Assembly: GCA_934376955.1 (NCBI GenBank)
Contig: CAKRPJ010000004.1
Location: 49,546-113,545 of the forward strand
Direction of reading: 5' to 3'
Length of the DNA stretch: 64,000 nucleotides
Source: CAKRPJ01 sp934376955
GTDB lineage: Bacteria > Bacillota > Clostridia > Lachnospirales > Lachnospiraceae
The notes beneath the pieces were generated by a model. It was given only the letters and a program-made list of their open reading frames with translations. It was not told where the DNA came from and made no database searches. Numbering within the stretch: position 1 is the first letter of the stretch; each line of letters opens with the position of its first letter. Shown here one piece after another: positions 7,162 to 16,169 of the stretch. Position numbers and translations under genes: made by a program.

Positions 7162-8895
7162 ATGGATTGCCAAAAGGAAATTCAGAAATATTCTGAAAAG
7201 ATTTCAAGCGAAATCAGTGTCGAGAGAATGATGAAAGATATTGAAACTTTTAGTCATTTGGAACGTTATACTGGTTCGGAAGATGGGGAACGTGCGGCAG
7301 AGATTATTGCTCAGAGAATGGAAGAATTGGGTATTCCTGTGAAACGGGAAAATTACAGGATTTATCGCAGTCTTCCCGGAAAAGCTTCTCTGAAAATTAT
7401 GATCCATGGATCTGAAAAAACGATTGCATTGACACCTTATGTTTACAGCGGGACAGCTGAAAATTTAAAGGCTGATCTCGTTTTTGATGAAAAGAGTCTT
7501 TGCAAAACAGATCAAAAAGAAATGGAAAGCCGGATGAAGTCTTTCAAAAATAAGATTGTATTGACCTATGAGAGCAGTTTTTCTTTTGCATGTGCAGCAA
7601 AGAGAGCAGGCGCATTGGCAATTCTTACTATTTGGAAGGCGGATTTAGCACATCACGGAACACTGGGAGGAGTATGGGGAACCCCGGAACCTGAAGATTT
7701 AGAGTGTCATTATCCTAGAATTCCTTTTGTTGAGATTTGCAAGAGTGATGGGGAGGAAATACAGAAGCTTTTGGAAAATAATACTGCAACGGTAAGCGCA
7801 TGTTTGCAGGTTGAAATGGATGATCAGGTTCTGCCGAGTATGATGCCGGTAGCCAGATTAGAAGGAAAAAGTAAAAAATTTGTTTTAGTATCCGGTCATT
7901 ATGATTCCTGGTATGAAGGTGTCACAGATAATGGCGTGGCGAATGCAATGATGATGGAATTAGCCAGAGTATTCCATGAGAATCAAGAAGATTTAAAACG
8001 ATCCATAGTATTTGCATGGTGGTCTGGACACTCCGATGGAAGATATTCCGGCTCCACATGGTATTATGATCAGCATTGGGAAGAATTAAAAGAAAACTGT
8101 GTTGCTCATATTAATCTTGATATTTGTGGATGTAAAGGATCAGATTTAGTTGGATTTAATACTTCTATGCTGGAAGGGGAAGCTTTTGACAAAGAATTTT
8201 TAGAGAAATATAACGATGAAGAACCAATTCCACCGGTTCCGATGGCAAGATTTGCAGATCAAACATTCTGGGGAGCAGATGTTCCGTTTGCCATCATGCC
8301 AAAATTCGGTAAGAAGGGTGAGTTCTTTTACTGGTGGCATACGAAAGAAGATTCGTTTGACAAAGTTGATTCAAAAATCGTTTCAAGAGATACCGATGTT
8401 ATCGCAGAATTGATGGTGATTTTTGCACAATGTAAACGTCTTCCGGCAGATATGACAGGCTTCTTAACCATTATGGAGAATCGCCTTCAGATGATCGAAA
8501 AGGAAACCAGCGAAGATTTTGAATTGTCTTCAATGTGGCCGGTATTTGAAAAGCTTCAAAAGACTATGGAGCAGTTTGCAAATGCGTTGGAAAACCGACA
8601 GGAAGATGATGAAAATATGGATGATTATGTATTAAAAATTGCCGGAGAGTTGGTAAGGATCACTTATACGGCGGGCAGCCAATATCATCAGGATCCTGCG
8701 ACAGAAGAACCGATGTTCCCGGGCCTTTCAATAGCTATGGGATTGACACCGGAAAATACTTCTCCGGATTATTACCTGGCTGTTCAAACGAGATTTGTTC
8801 GTCAGAGAAATCGACTGATCGGCCAAATGAAACAAATAATAGAAAGCTGTGACAATATGATGTATCGCTGGAAAATGGAGAAGCAGACTCTTTAA
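7162..8895 (+). CDS. M28 family metallopeptidase with PA-like insert
   Basis: 577 aa, no signal peptide, so cytoplasmic. After an N-terminal helical region and a PA-type insert, the zinc-binding core appears: H246-x-D248 (GHYDSW), D256 (TDNG), NLDICG and WWHTKEDSFDKVD. The segment that normally carries the catalytic Glu-Glu pair reads WWSGHSDGRYSGS instead, as in a divergent M28 branch. A C-terminal helical extension follows. It heads an operon with a complete oligopeptide importer, 14 bp before the first permease, so it probably trims imported peptides. GGAAAGGGAG precedes the ATG. Confidence 0.85.
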   Translation: MDCQKEIQKYSEKISSEISVERMMKDIETFSHLERYTGSEDGERAAEIIAQRMEELGIPVKRENYRIYRSLPGKASLKIMIHGSEKTIALTPYVYSGTAENLKADLVFDEKSLCKTDQKEMESRMKSFKNKIVLTYESSFSFACAAKRAGALAILTIWKADLAHHGTLGGVWGTPEPEDLECHYPRIPFVEICKSDGEEIQKLLENNTATVSACLQVEMDDQVLPSMMPVARLEGKSKKFVLVSGHYDSWYEGVTDNGVANAMMMELARVFHENQEDLKRSIVFAWWSGHSDGRYSGSTWYYDQHWEELKENCVAHINLDICGCKGSDLVGFNTSMLEGEAFDKEFLEKYNDEEPIPPVPMARFADQTFWGADVPFAIMPKFGKKGEFFYWWHTKEDSFDKVDSKIVSRDTDVIAELMVIFAQCKRLPADMTGFLTIMENRLQMIEKETSEDFELSSMWPVFEKLQKTMEQFANALENRQEDDENMDDYVLKIAGELVRITYTAGSQYHQDPATEEPMFPGLSIAMGLTPENTSPDYYLAVQTRFVRQRNRLIGQMKQIIESCDNMMYRWKMEKQTL

Positions 8896-8909
8896 GAAAG
8901 GAGCTTTCT

Positions 8910-9863
8910 ATGCTTAAATACATACTGAAACGTTTTCTTTTTGTAATTCCGGTTCTTTTAGGTGCAACTCTCTTGGTATTTACAATCATGGAGTTTACCC
9001 CGGGAGACCCGGCAAGACTGATCCTTGGAAATGAGGCAACTGAGGAAGATATAACAAATCTGCGAGATAAAATGGGATTAAATGATCCTTTTGTAGTTCG
9101 ATATACACGCTTTGTTTCAAACTTGGTCAGAGGAGATATGGGAATCTCTTATAGAAACAATCTGGATGTTTCCGAACAGATAGTACAAAGATTAAAAAAC
9201 ACTATGATTCTTGCAGGAGCGGCGGTATTCATTGCCGTAGTAATCGGTATCCCGGTAGGAATTATATCAGCCATCAAACAATATTCGGCGTTTGATAATA
9301 TTGTAATGATGGTAACCCTATTTCTAGCGGCCTCGCCGGTATTCTGGTTAGGACTAATGCTGGTAATTATATTTGCTTTGAATTTAGGATGGTTTCCGGC
9401 AGCAGGAATGAAAAGCGGATTTCCGAATATGCTTATCTGCCTGGTTCTTCCGGCATTTACTTTATCGAGCAATACTATGGCAACTATCGCAAGAACAACA
9501 AGAGCTTCCATGCTGGAGGTAGTACGTCAAGACTATATTGATACAGCCAGATCAAAGGGGCTAAAGGAATCGACGATCATAGTGCGCCACATGTTAAAAA
9601 ATGCACTGATTCCTATTGTAACGATGATCGGTTTAAGCTTTGGAGGACTTTTGGGTGGATCGGTAGTTACAGAATCTATATTTGCATGGCCGGGAGTTGG
9701 CAGATTTGTGGTAGAGTCGATTAATTTTAAGGATACTCCGTCTGTCTTGGCATCGGTAGTTATGCTATCTATTTTTTCTACAATTGTAAATTTGTTTGTT
9801 GACTTATTGTATGCATTTGTAGATCCGAGAATAAAGTCACAGTATCAATCTAAACGGAGGTGA
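8910..9863 (+). CDS. Oligopeptide/dipeptide ABC permease, DppB/OppB type
   Basis: 317 aa, about six membrane segments. It begins with the classic MLKYILKRFLFVIPVLLGATLLVF first helix and MEFTPGDPARLILG, and contains the coupling EAA-type loop (DYIDTARSKGLKESTI) that docks to the ATPases. It forms the transmembrane channel with the DppC-type protein encoded next. AAGGAG lies upstream. The stop overlaps the Shine-Dalgarno region of the next gene. The same gene order recurs in the second importer at 19.5-23.3 kb. Confidence 0.93.
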   Translation: MLKYILKRFLFVIPVLLGATLLVFTIMEFTPGDPARLILGNEATEEDITNLRDKMGLNDPFVVRYTRFVSNLVRGDMGISYRNNLDVSEQIVQRLKNTMILAGAAVFIAVVIGIPVGIISAIKQYSAFDNIVMMVTLFLAASPVFWLGLMLVIIFALNLGWFPAAGMKSGFPNMLICLVLPAFTLSSNTMATIARTTRASMLEVVRQDYIDTARSKGLKESTIIVRHMLKNALIPIVTMIGLSFGGLLGGSVVTESIFAWPGVGRFVVESINFKDTPSVLASVVMLSIFSTIVNLFVDLLYAFVDPRIKSQYQSKRR

Positions 9864-9868
9864 TCCAT

Positions 9869-10795
9869 ATGTTCCAGACTATACGGACACGGAAAGCAGA
9901 AGCGGAAGCCGCGGAGGCAGTTAATCGAGACAGAACACTATTTGAGCAGGCATGGATACAATTTAAACGTAATAAGCGTGCTATGTTTGGTCTTGCTGTT
10001 ATCGGTTTACTACTAATTGTAGTATTGTGTACTGTGCTTATTGACTTGGTTACCCAGTATGCTGTCTATGATAATTATGTAATTAAGCAGAATTTATACT
10101 TAAAATTAAAAGGGCCGAGTCTGGCACATCCTTTGGGCTGTGATGAATTTGGCCGGGATATGCTTTTTAGGATTTTATGGGGAACAAAATACTCATTACT
10201 GTTAGGATTTTGTGCAGTAACACTTGCTCTTTTGATCGGCGGGCCTCTTGGCATGATTGCTGGATTTTACGGAGGAAAAGTCGATAATATCATCATGCGT
10301 ATTATGGATGTATTTATGGCATGTCCCTTTATTCTTTTAGCTATGGCAATTGTTGCGGCACTGGGGGCACGTACCGTTAATCTTTTGATCGCATTGGGCG
10401 TTTCCGGTATGGCATCCTTTTCCCGAATAACCAGGGCAGCTGTCATGTCGGTAAAAGATAAAGAGTTTGTGGAATCTGCCAGAGCAGTAGGTGCAAATGA
10501 TTTTGTTATTCTTATGAAGTATATCCTTCCAAATTCGATGGCGCCTATATTGGTACAATTAACATTGAGCATCGGATCGTCCATTCTTCATGTTGCTGGA
10601 CTTTCCTACATCGGACTGGGTGTGCAGCCGCCAATTCCGGAATGGGGAGCAATTCTTACAGCAGCAAAAGTATATATGCGTGATGCATGGCATATTTCAG
10701 TATTTCCAGGACTGTTTCTTGTGATTACAGTTGTTGCTTTTAACTTGTTTGGCGACGGTCTGCGGGACGCACTGGATCCAAAACTAAAGAGATGA
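9869..10795 (+). CDS. Oligopeptide/dipeptide ABC permease, DppC/OppC type
   Basis: 308 aa from the ATG at 9869, with CGGAGGTG six bases upstream; a GTG at 9860 overlaps that site and is less likely. An N-terminal cytoplasmic helix (AWIQFKRNKRAMFGL) leads into six membrane segments with HPLGCDEFGRDMLFRI and the coupling loop EFVESARAVGANDF. Partner of the DppB-type permease. The stop codon overlaps ATGATG of the next gene's leader, indicating coupled translation. High similarity in layout to the 20448-21317 protein. Confidence 0.93.
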   Translation: MFQTIRTRKAEAEAAEAVNRDRTLFEQAWIQFKRNKRAMFGLAVIGLLLIVVLCTVLIDLVTQYAVYDNYVIKQNLYLKLKGPSLAHPLGCDEFGRDMLFRILWGTKYSLLLGFCAVTLALLIGGPLGMIAGFYGGKVDNIIMRIMDVFMACPFILLAMAIVAALGARTVNLLIALGVSGMASFSRITRAAVMSVKDKEFVESARAVGANDFVILMKYILPNSMAPILVQLTLSIGSSILHVAGLSYIGLGVQPPIPEWGAILTAAKVYMRDAWHISVFPGLFLVITVVAFNLFGDGLRDALDPKLKR

Positions 10796-10809
10796 TGGAG
10801 GATACGCAG

Positions 10810-11799
10810 ATGGGAAAATTGCTGGAAGTAAAGAATTTAAGAGTTCAGTTTGATACAAGCGATGGAACTGTCAAGGCTTTGAATGGGATCGATATCAGTC
10901 TGGATGAAGGAATGACACTGGGGCTGGTAGGGGAAACCGGAGCAGGAAAAACAACACTTGCTAAAAGTATTATGCGGATCGTGCCACAGCCACCGGGAAA
11001 AATCGTGTCGGGAGAGATCTTGTATGATGGTAAAGATATTCTGAAAATGGATAAAAATGAGATCAGAAAAATCAGAGGAGAACATATTTCTATGATTTTC
11101 CAGGATCCTATGACATCTTTGAATCCGGTCATGACCGTGGGAGAGCAGATCGCTGAAACAATTAAAACCCATGAAAAAATATCATCCGTTGAAGCAACAA
11201 AAAAAGCATGTGAAATGCTGGAGCTTGTTGGTATTAAAGCGGACAGAGCGGGGGATTATCCACATCAGTTTTCGGGCGGTATGAAACAGCGAGTAGTTAT
11301 TGCTATTGCATTGGCATGTAATCCAAGAATCTTGATCGCAGATGAGCCAACTACTGCTTTGGACGTGACAATACAGGCTCAGGTACTTGAAATGATGCAA
11401 AAGCTCAAACAAAAATTTAATACTGCAACAATTCTCATTACTCATGATTTAGGCGTAGTAGCTCAGACCTGTGAGAAGGCAGCAGTTATCTATGCAGGTG
11501 AAATCGTGGAATATGGTACAGTACATGAAGTGTTTAAGAACATGAAACATCCATATACCATAGGTCTTATGAATTCAATCCCTAAGATCCATGTGGATGA
11601 ACGTAGATTACATCCCATCGAGGGACTAATGCCGGATCCTGTGTCATTGCCTGATGGCTGCAAATTCTGTGATCGCTGTCGATTTGCCATTGACAAATGT
11701 AAAAAAGAAAATCCGGAAATGGTGAAATTGGGTGGCGAGCATTTAGTAAAATGCTTTCGGGCTAATGAAGATTTAAAGGGGGGATATGGGAATGAATGA
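10810..11799 (+). CDS. Oligopeptide ABC transporter ATPase, OppD/DppD type
   Basis: 329 aa, start at 10810 chosen because GGAGG (10797-10801) is 8 bases upstream; ATGATG at 10792 precedes that site. Walker A is GETGAGKTT rather than the usual GESGSGKS, the signature is FSGGMKQR, and Walker B is ILIADEPTTALD. The C-terminal oligopeptide-type extension has four cysteines (CKFCDRC...C) that in some relatives hold an iron-sulfur cluster. It pairs with the OppF-type subunit downstream. Overlaps the next gene by a few bases. Confidence 0.92.
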   Translation: MGKLLEVKNLRVQFDTSDGTVKALNGIDISLDEGMTLGLVGETGAGKTTLAKSIMRIVPQPPGKIVSGEILYDGKDILKMDKNEIRKIRGEHISMIFQDPMTSLNPVMTVGEQIAETIKTHEKISSVEATKKACEMLELVGIKADRAGDYPHQFSGGMKQRVVIAIALACNPRILIADEPTTALDVTIQAQVLEMMQKLKQKFNTATILITHDLGVVAQTCEKAAVIYAGEIVEYGTVHEVFKNMKHPYTIGLMNSIPKIHVDERRLHPIEGLMPDPVSLPDGCKFCDRCRFAIDKCKKENPEMVKLGGEHLVKCFRANEDLKGGYGNE

Positions 11800-12754
11800 G
11801 AAAAAAGAGCTTTTACAAGTTGAACATTTAAAAAAGTATTTTCCGACTCCCCGAGGATTGCTTTATGCCGTAGATGATATTAGTTTCCGCTTAAATGCAG
11901 GAGAAACGTTAGGTGTTGTTGGGGAATCCGGTTGCGGGAAATCCACTTTGGGACGTGCGATCCTGAGACTTCATGAACCGACAAGCGGAAAAGTTATCTT
12001 CGATGGAGAAAACATTCTTCAGTATGATAAACAGAAGATGAAGCAGAAACGATCAGATATGCAAATCATATTTCAGGATCCATATTCCTCATTGAATCCA
12101 AGAATGACCGTTAGCCAGTCAATTGCTGCTCCGCTTCTGATCCAGGGAATTTATAAGTCCGGAGAAAAAGATAAAATTCAGCAAAAAGTTGATGAAATGA
12201 TGGATCTGGTGGGATTAGCGAAGCGATTTGCCAACTCATATCCACATGAACTGGATGGAGGCAGAAGACAGAGGATAGGAATCGCAAGAGCCCTCTCGTT
12301 GAATCCAAAGTTTATCGTATGTGATGAACCGGTTTCGGCATTGGATGTTTCAATTCAGGCTCAGGTTTTAAATCTGATGCAAGATCTTCAGGAAAAGCTT
12401 GGGTTAACCTATCTGTTCATTACACATAACCTGAGTGTGGTAAAACATCTTTCTGATAGGATCATGGTTATGTATTTAGGACAGATGGTAGAGCTGGCGG
12501 AACCTAAAGAATTGTTTTCCAATCCGCAGCATCCATATACTAAGGCTTTATTGTCGGCAATTCCGATTCCGGATCCAGACCAGAAGATGGATTGCGTGGT
12601 CTTAAAAGGAGAGCTTTCTTCACCAATTAATGTACCGGAAGGATGCAGATTTGCAAAAAGATGTATTTACGCGACTCCGGAATGTGAGATGAAAAAGGTG
12701 GAAATGACAGAGATCAAACCAGGTCACTTTGTGTCATGTCACCTTTGTAAATAA
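11792..12754 (+). CDS. Oligopeptide ABC transporter ATPase, OppF/DppF type
   Basis: 320 aa if the ATG at 11792 is used; an ATG at 11786 is also possible but sits too close to the AAGGGGGGA site. Walker A GESGCGKST and Walker B FIVCDEPVSALD are canonical, but the ABC signature reads LDGGRRQR instead of LSGGQ. The same change is present in the paralogue at 22315-23310. The C-terminal domain has the CxxxxxC pattern of oligopeptide ATPases (CRFAKRC). It would form an asymmetric heterodimer with the OppD-type subunit. Confidence 0.92.
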   Translation: MNEKKELLQVEHLKKYFPTPRGLLYAVDDISFRLNAGETLGVVGESGCGKSTLGRAILRLHEPTSGKVIFDGENILQYDKQKMKQKRSDMQIIFQDPYSSLNPRMTVSQSIAAPLLIQGIYKSGEKDKIQQKVDEMMDLVGLAKRFANSYPHELDGGRRQRIGIARALSLNPKFIVCDEPVSALDVSIQAQVLNLMQDLQEKLGLTYLFITHNLSVVKHLSDRIMVMYLGQMVELAEPKELFSNPQHPYTKALLSAIPIPDPDQKMDCVVLKGELSSPINVPEGCRFAKRCIYATPECEMKKVEMTEIKPGHFVSCHLCK

Positions 12755-12775
12755 TATATAATAGGAGGAAAACGT

Positions 12776-14356
12776 ATGAAAAAAATTACCGCATTATTGT
12801 TAGTAGCTGCAATGACTTTATCCATGACAGGCTGTTCCGGTAAAGACGCAGGTTCAGATGTTACTCAAAATTCTAATAATCCGGCGTCAGGAACAGAAAA
12901 TGCTGATCCTAACAGGAAGATCAAGGATGAGATCGTTTTTGCTCAGAGTGCAGATTTAACGACTATGAATCCCTATATCGGAACACAGGAACGTGCATAT
13001 TCGTTGACTAATCACATGTATGATACATTGGTGGTTTATGACAGTGATATGAATATGAGCTGCAGTCTGGCAGAGAGTTATGAATGGCTGGATGATGTCA
13101 CTTTACAGATCAACCTTCAGCATGATGTAAAATTCCATAACGGAGATCCTCTTACCGCTGAGGATATTATATTCAACTTTGAAAAAAGAGCTGAGCGAGG
13201 ATCTGCTTTTAAAAACTATGTTGATGTTTCAAATATACAGGCAAAAGACGATTATACGGTGATTGTACCCTTTAGTTCTCCGCATCCTTCTTTTATTTAT
13301 CAGCTGACAGACCCGATGTGGGGCATAGTACCTAAGGCTTACTTTGAATCTGTAGGCGAAGAAGGATTTGCGAAGGCACCGATTGGCAGCGGACCATATA
13401 AATTAAAAGATTATGTGACAGGAGATTATTATACACTGGAGCGTTTTGATGATTATTGGGGAGATAAGGCAAAAACACAGTATCTCACAATGAAAATCGT
13501 ACCTGAGGCCGGACAGAGAACAATAATGCTTGAAACCGGAGAAATTGATGCTGCGTATGAGATTCCTTATGTTGATGCATCTAAGATCAAGGATAATGAT
13601 GAATTACAGTTCTTATCAACTCCATCGATGAAGATCGTTATGTTCTTTATGGATATGAAGTCAGAATCTCCTTTAAAGGATAAGCGAGTTCGTCAGGCAA
13701 TTGAGTATGCAATTGATAAAGAAGGAATCGTTCAGGCGGTTTGCTATGGATATGGTTCAGCAGCCTATGCGGTTGTTCCGGACACAGTAACAGAATACAA
13801 AGAGGTAAAGGATCCTCATGTATATAATCTTGAAAAGGCAAAAGAGTTGATGAAGGAAGCCGGATGTGAAAACGGATTTTCCATGGAAGTTTGGACAAGT
13901 GCTGTGCAGACCAACACAGAGATCTGTCAGGTAGTACAGGAACAGTTAGCAGCGATTAATATTGATGCCAAGATCCTGGTTCAGGATTCCAACACAATTG
14001 ACACCAGATTACATGCGGGTGACCAATACGGTTTATCTTTACATTTCTTCTCCTGTAATAGTGGACATGCTGAATATACATTGTCGAACATCCTTCCTAC
14101 TGGTACATTAAGAAATGATTCACGTTTCAGTAATGCTGAATACGATGCGGCGTATCAGGAATGGCTGGTCACTGTTGATGAAAAGAAACGAGATGAACTC
14201 CTTACTAAAATGTATGAGATTCAGAATGAGGAAACACCTGTGATCCCGCTTTATAACGAAGTAAAGATTCTGGGTGCTACAAAAAATCTCGAAGGCCTTC
14301 AGTTAAGCCGTATCGGAGCTCATGAATATACGAACGCTGTCGTATATGAGGACTAG
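12776..14356 (+). CDS. Family 5 peptide-binding lipoprotein of the first importer
   Basis: 526 aa. The signal peptide ends in the lipobox SMTGC, so the mature protein is lipid-anchored at Cys20 on the outer face of the membrane. A Ser/Asn/Gly-rich linker leads into the SBP family 5 fold, with DVKFHNGDPLTAEDI and IGSGPYKL as recognisable blocks. It captures peptides (or another family 5 ligand) for the adjacent permease. It is the last gene of the operon, unlike the second importer where the binding protein is first. Followed by a strong terminator. Confidence 0.92.
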   Translation: MKKITALLLVAAMTLSMTGCSGKDAGSDVTQNSNNPASGTENADPNRKIKDEIVFAQSADLTTMNPYIGTQERAYSLTNHMYDTLVVYDSDMNMSCSLAESYEWLDDVTLQINLQHDVKFHNGDPLTAEDIIFNFEKRAERGSAFKNYVDVSNIQAKDDYTVIVPFSSPHPSFIYQLTDPMWGIVPKAYFESVGEEGFAKAPIGSGPYKLKDYVTGDYYTLERFDDYWGDKAKTQYLTMKIVPEAGQRTIMLETGEIDAAYEIPYVDASKIKDNDELQFLSTPSMKIVMFFMDMKSESPLKDKRVRQAIEYAIDKEGIVQAVCYGYGSAAYAVVPDTVTEYKEVKDPHVYNLEKAKELMKEAGCENGFSMEVWTSAVQTNTEICQVVQEQLAAINIDAKILVQDSNTIDTRLHAGDQYGLSLHFFSCNSGHAEYTLSNILPTGTLRNDSRFSNAEYDAAYQEWLVTVDEKKRDELLTKMYEIQNEETPVIPLYNEVKILGATKNLEGLQLSRIGAHEYTNAVVYED

Positions 14357-14398
14357 TTAAAAAATAGTGATTATAATTATTTAAGTCGTTATGATGTT

Positions 14399-14430
14399 GG
14401 GGGCAAAAGGTATTTTGCCCCCACTTCTCT
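14399..14430 (+). terminator. Rho-independent terminator of the first importer operon
   Basis: GGGGGCAAAA (14399-14408) and TTTTGCCCCC (14413-14422) form a perfect 10 bp stem around GGTA, followed by a T-rich tail. Confidence 0.9.
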
Positions 14431-14494
14431 TTTGTCACATCTTATTCCCCATGCTCATATCTTATAGAAACCTGACCTGATTTTGAGGTGGTTT

Positions 14495-15256
14495 ATGATC
14501 CCAAAACTTGACATTCAAAACCTGAGTTACTCATACCACACGATGGAGGGAGAAACGCAGGCCCTTTGTGATATATCATTTCAGGTAGAAGCGGGAGAAT
14601 TTCTCGCGATAGCAGGGCCATCGGGCTGCGGAAAATCCACACTTCTTTCATTGATAAGCGGTCTTTTGAAGCCGGATACAGGAGAGATCCTTATCGATGG
14701 TGAGAGAGCGGAAGGCGGCGATGAGCGTATCGGGTACATGCTTCAAAGAGATCATCTGTTTGAATGGAGAACGATTTTTTCTAATGCATGTCTTGGACTG
14801 GAAATACAGAAAAAAATGGATGATACTCATAAAAATAAGGTAAGAGAGCTTTTGAAGACCTATGGTCTGGCCGGGTTTGCGGATTCAAGGCCATCTGAAT
14901 TATCCGGTGGAATGCGGCAGCGTGCTGCACTGATCCGAACGCTGGCGCTTGAGCCGGAGCTGATGCTTTTGGATGAGCCCTTTTCGGCACTGGATTACCA
15001 GACGCGGCTTACCGTCTGTGATGACATCAGCTCCATCATACGGGAGCGAAATAAAACCGCTGTTTTAATTACCCATGATCTGTCGGAGGCGGTCAGTGTA
15101 GCAGACCGGATCCTTGTGCTCTCTGAGCGGCCGGGCAGAATCAAGAGTATACACTCCATACATTTTCCTGAGGTGGCGGACAGTCCGTTAAAAAGGAGAA
15201 ATTGTCCGGAATTTTCCGCGTATTTCAATGAAATCTGGAACAGTCTGCGTAAGTAA
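14495..15256 (+). CDS. ABC ATPase of the SsuB/TauB (nitrate/sulfonate/taurine) type
   Basis: 253 aa, ATG at 14495 preceded by GAGGTG. Walker A GPSGCGKST, Q-loop MLQRDHLFEW, signature LSGGMRQR and Walker B LMLLDEPFSALD place it in the SsuB/TauB/ThiZ-like group, which energises import of sulfonates, taurine, nitrate or pyrimidine-type precursors. It is followed by its permease, but no periplasmic-type binding protein gene is present on either side, so the ligand is unknown. The pair lies between two oligopeptide importers and has no obvious metabolic partner. Confidence 0.88.
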   Translation: MIPKLDIQNLSYSYHTMEGETQALCDISFQVEAGEFLAIAGPSGCGKSTLLSLISGLLKPDTGEILIDGERAEGGDERIGYMLQRDHLFEWRTIFSNACLGLEIQKKMDDTHKNKVRELLKTYGLAGFADSRPSELSGGMRQRAALIRTLALEPELMLLDEPFSALDYQTRLTVCDDISSIIRERNKTAVLITHDLSEAVSVADRILVLSERPGRIKSIHSIHFPEVADSPLKRRNCPEFSAYFNEIWNSLRK

Positions 15257-15318
15257 AATGCACAGGCGGCAGAATCAGTATGGTTCTCCGGCTTTATAAT
15301 ATCCGGGAGGTGTTTTTT

Positions 15319-16113
15319 ATGCAGTTTCATGAAAGTCCGGCACAGCAGAAATTCATAGCCCTACAGAAGAAACGCCAACAGACAGTAAAAATCGTGCGTA
15401 TCCTGCTTCTAATCGGTGTTCTTATACTCTGGGAGCTGTGCGCCAGAGCAGGGATCATCAATGACTTTATATTCAGCTCTCCCGTCAAGATCTGGAGATG
15501 TCTTTTTTCCATGCTACTGGATGGGAGCATGTTTCTCCATACAGGGATCACAACGCTGGAGACGATCATAAGCTTCCTTTTAGTGACTCTAATCGGGATT
15601 TTCGGAGCAGTTCTTCTCTGGTCGAGTAAAACTCTCGCAGAAATTCTGGATCCCTATCTTGTTATGTTAAACAGCCTGCCGAAATCTGCATTGGCCCCAA
15701 TCCTGATCGTATGGCTGGGCAGCAATATGAAAACGATCATTGTGGCGGCGGTTTCCGTTGCTGTGTTTGGATCGATCCTCACGCTTTACAATGGCTTTCA
15801 ACATATAGATCCGGATCAGATCAAGCTTATAAACGCATTGGGCGGAAATAAGAAGGATATTCTTTTTAAGGTTCTCCTTCCGGGCTCGGCGCCTCTTATC
15901 GTCAGCAACATGAAGGTTAATATCGGACTTTGCCTCGTCGGGGTCATCATAGGCGAATTTCTTACAGCCCGTGCCGGGCTCGGTTATCTTATCATTTACG
16001 GCTCACAGGTATTCAAGCTGGATCTTGTCATGATGGCGATCGTCGTTTTATGCGTTCTGTCAGCAGGCTTCTATAAGGGGATAAGCCGGTTGGCAGCATA
16101 TTTGATAAAGTAG
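15319..16113 (+). CDS. ABC permease of the SsuC/TauC type
   Basis: 264 aa from ATG 15319 with GGGAGGTG seven bases upstream. About six membrane segments. The coupling loop (INALGGNKKDILFKVLLPGSAP) and GEFLTARAGLGYLI are typical of BPD_transp_1 permeases in nitrate/sulfonate/taurine systems. Partner of the ATPase encoded 62 bp upstream. A hairpin follows the stop. Without a binding protein in the cluster the complex must recruit one encoded elsewhere, or the system has lost function. Confidence 0.88.
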   Translation: MQFHESPAQQKFIALQKKRQQTVKIVRILLLIGVLILWELCARAGIINDFIFSSPVKIWRCLFSMLLDGSMFLHTGITTLETIISFLLVTLIGIFGAVLLWSSKTLAEILDPYLVMLNSLPKSALAPILIVWLGSNMKTIIVAAVSVAVFGSILTLYNGFQHIDPDQIKLINALGGNKKDILFKVLLPGSAPLIVSNMKVNIGLCLVGVIIGEFLTARAGLGYLIIYGSQVFKLDLVMMAIVVLCVLSAGFYKGISRLAAYLIK

Positions 16114-16123
16114 AAAAAAGTAA

Positions 16124-16150
16124 GGCGCTGCTTTTGCAGCGCCCATTTTC
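16124..16150. terminator. Hairpin between convergent ssuC-type and rpiR-type genes
   Basis: GGCGCTGC (16124-16131), loop TTTT, GCAGCGCC (16136-16143), then CATTTTCAT. The T-run is short, so termination may be partial. Confidence 0.6.
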
Positions 16151-16169
16151 ATAGTATCAAAAGGAAATC

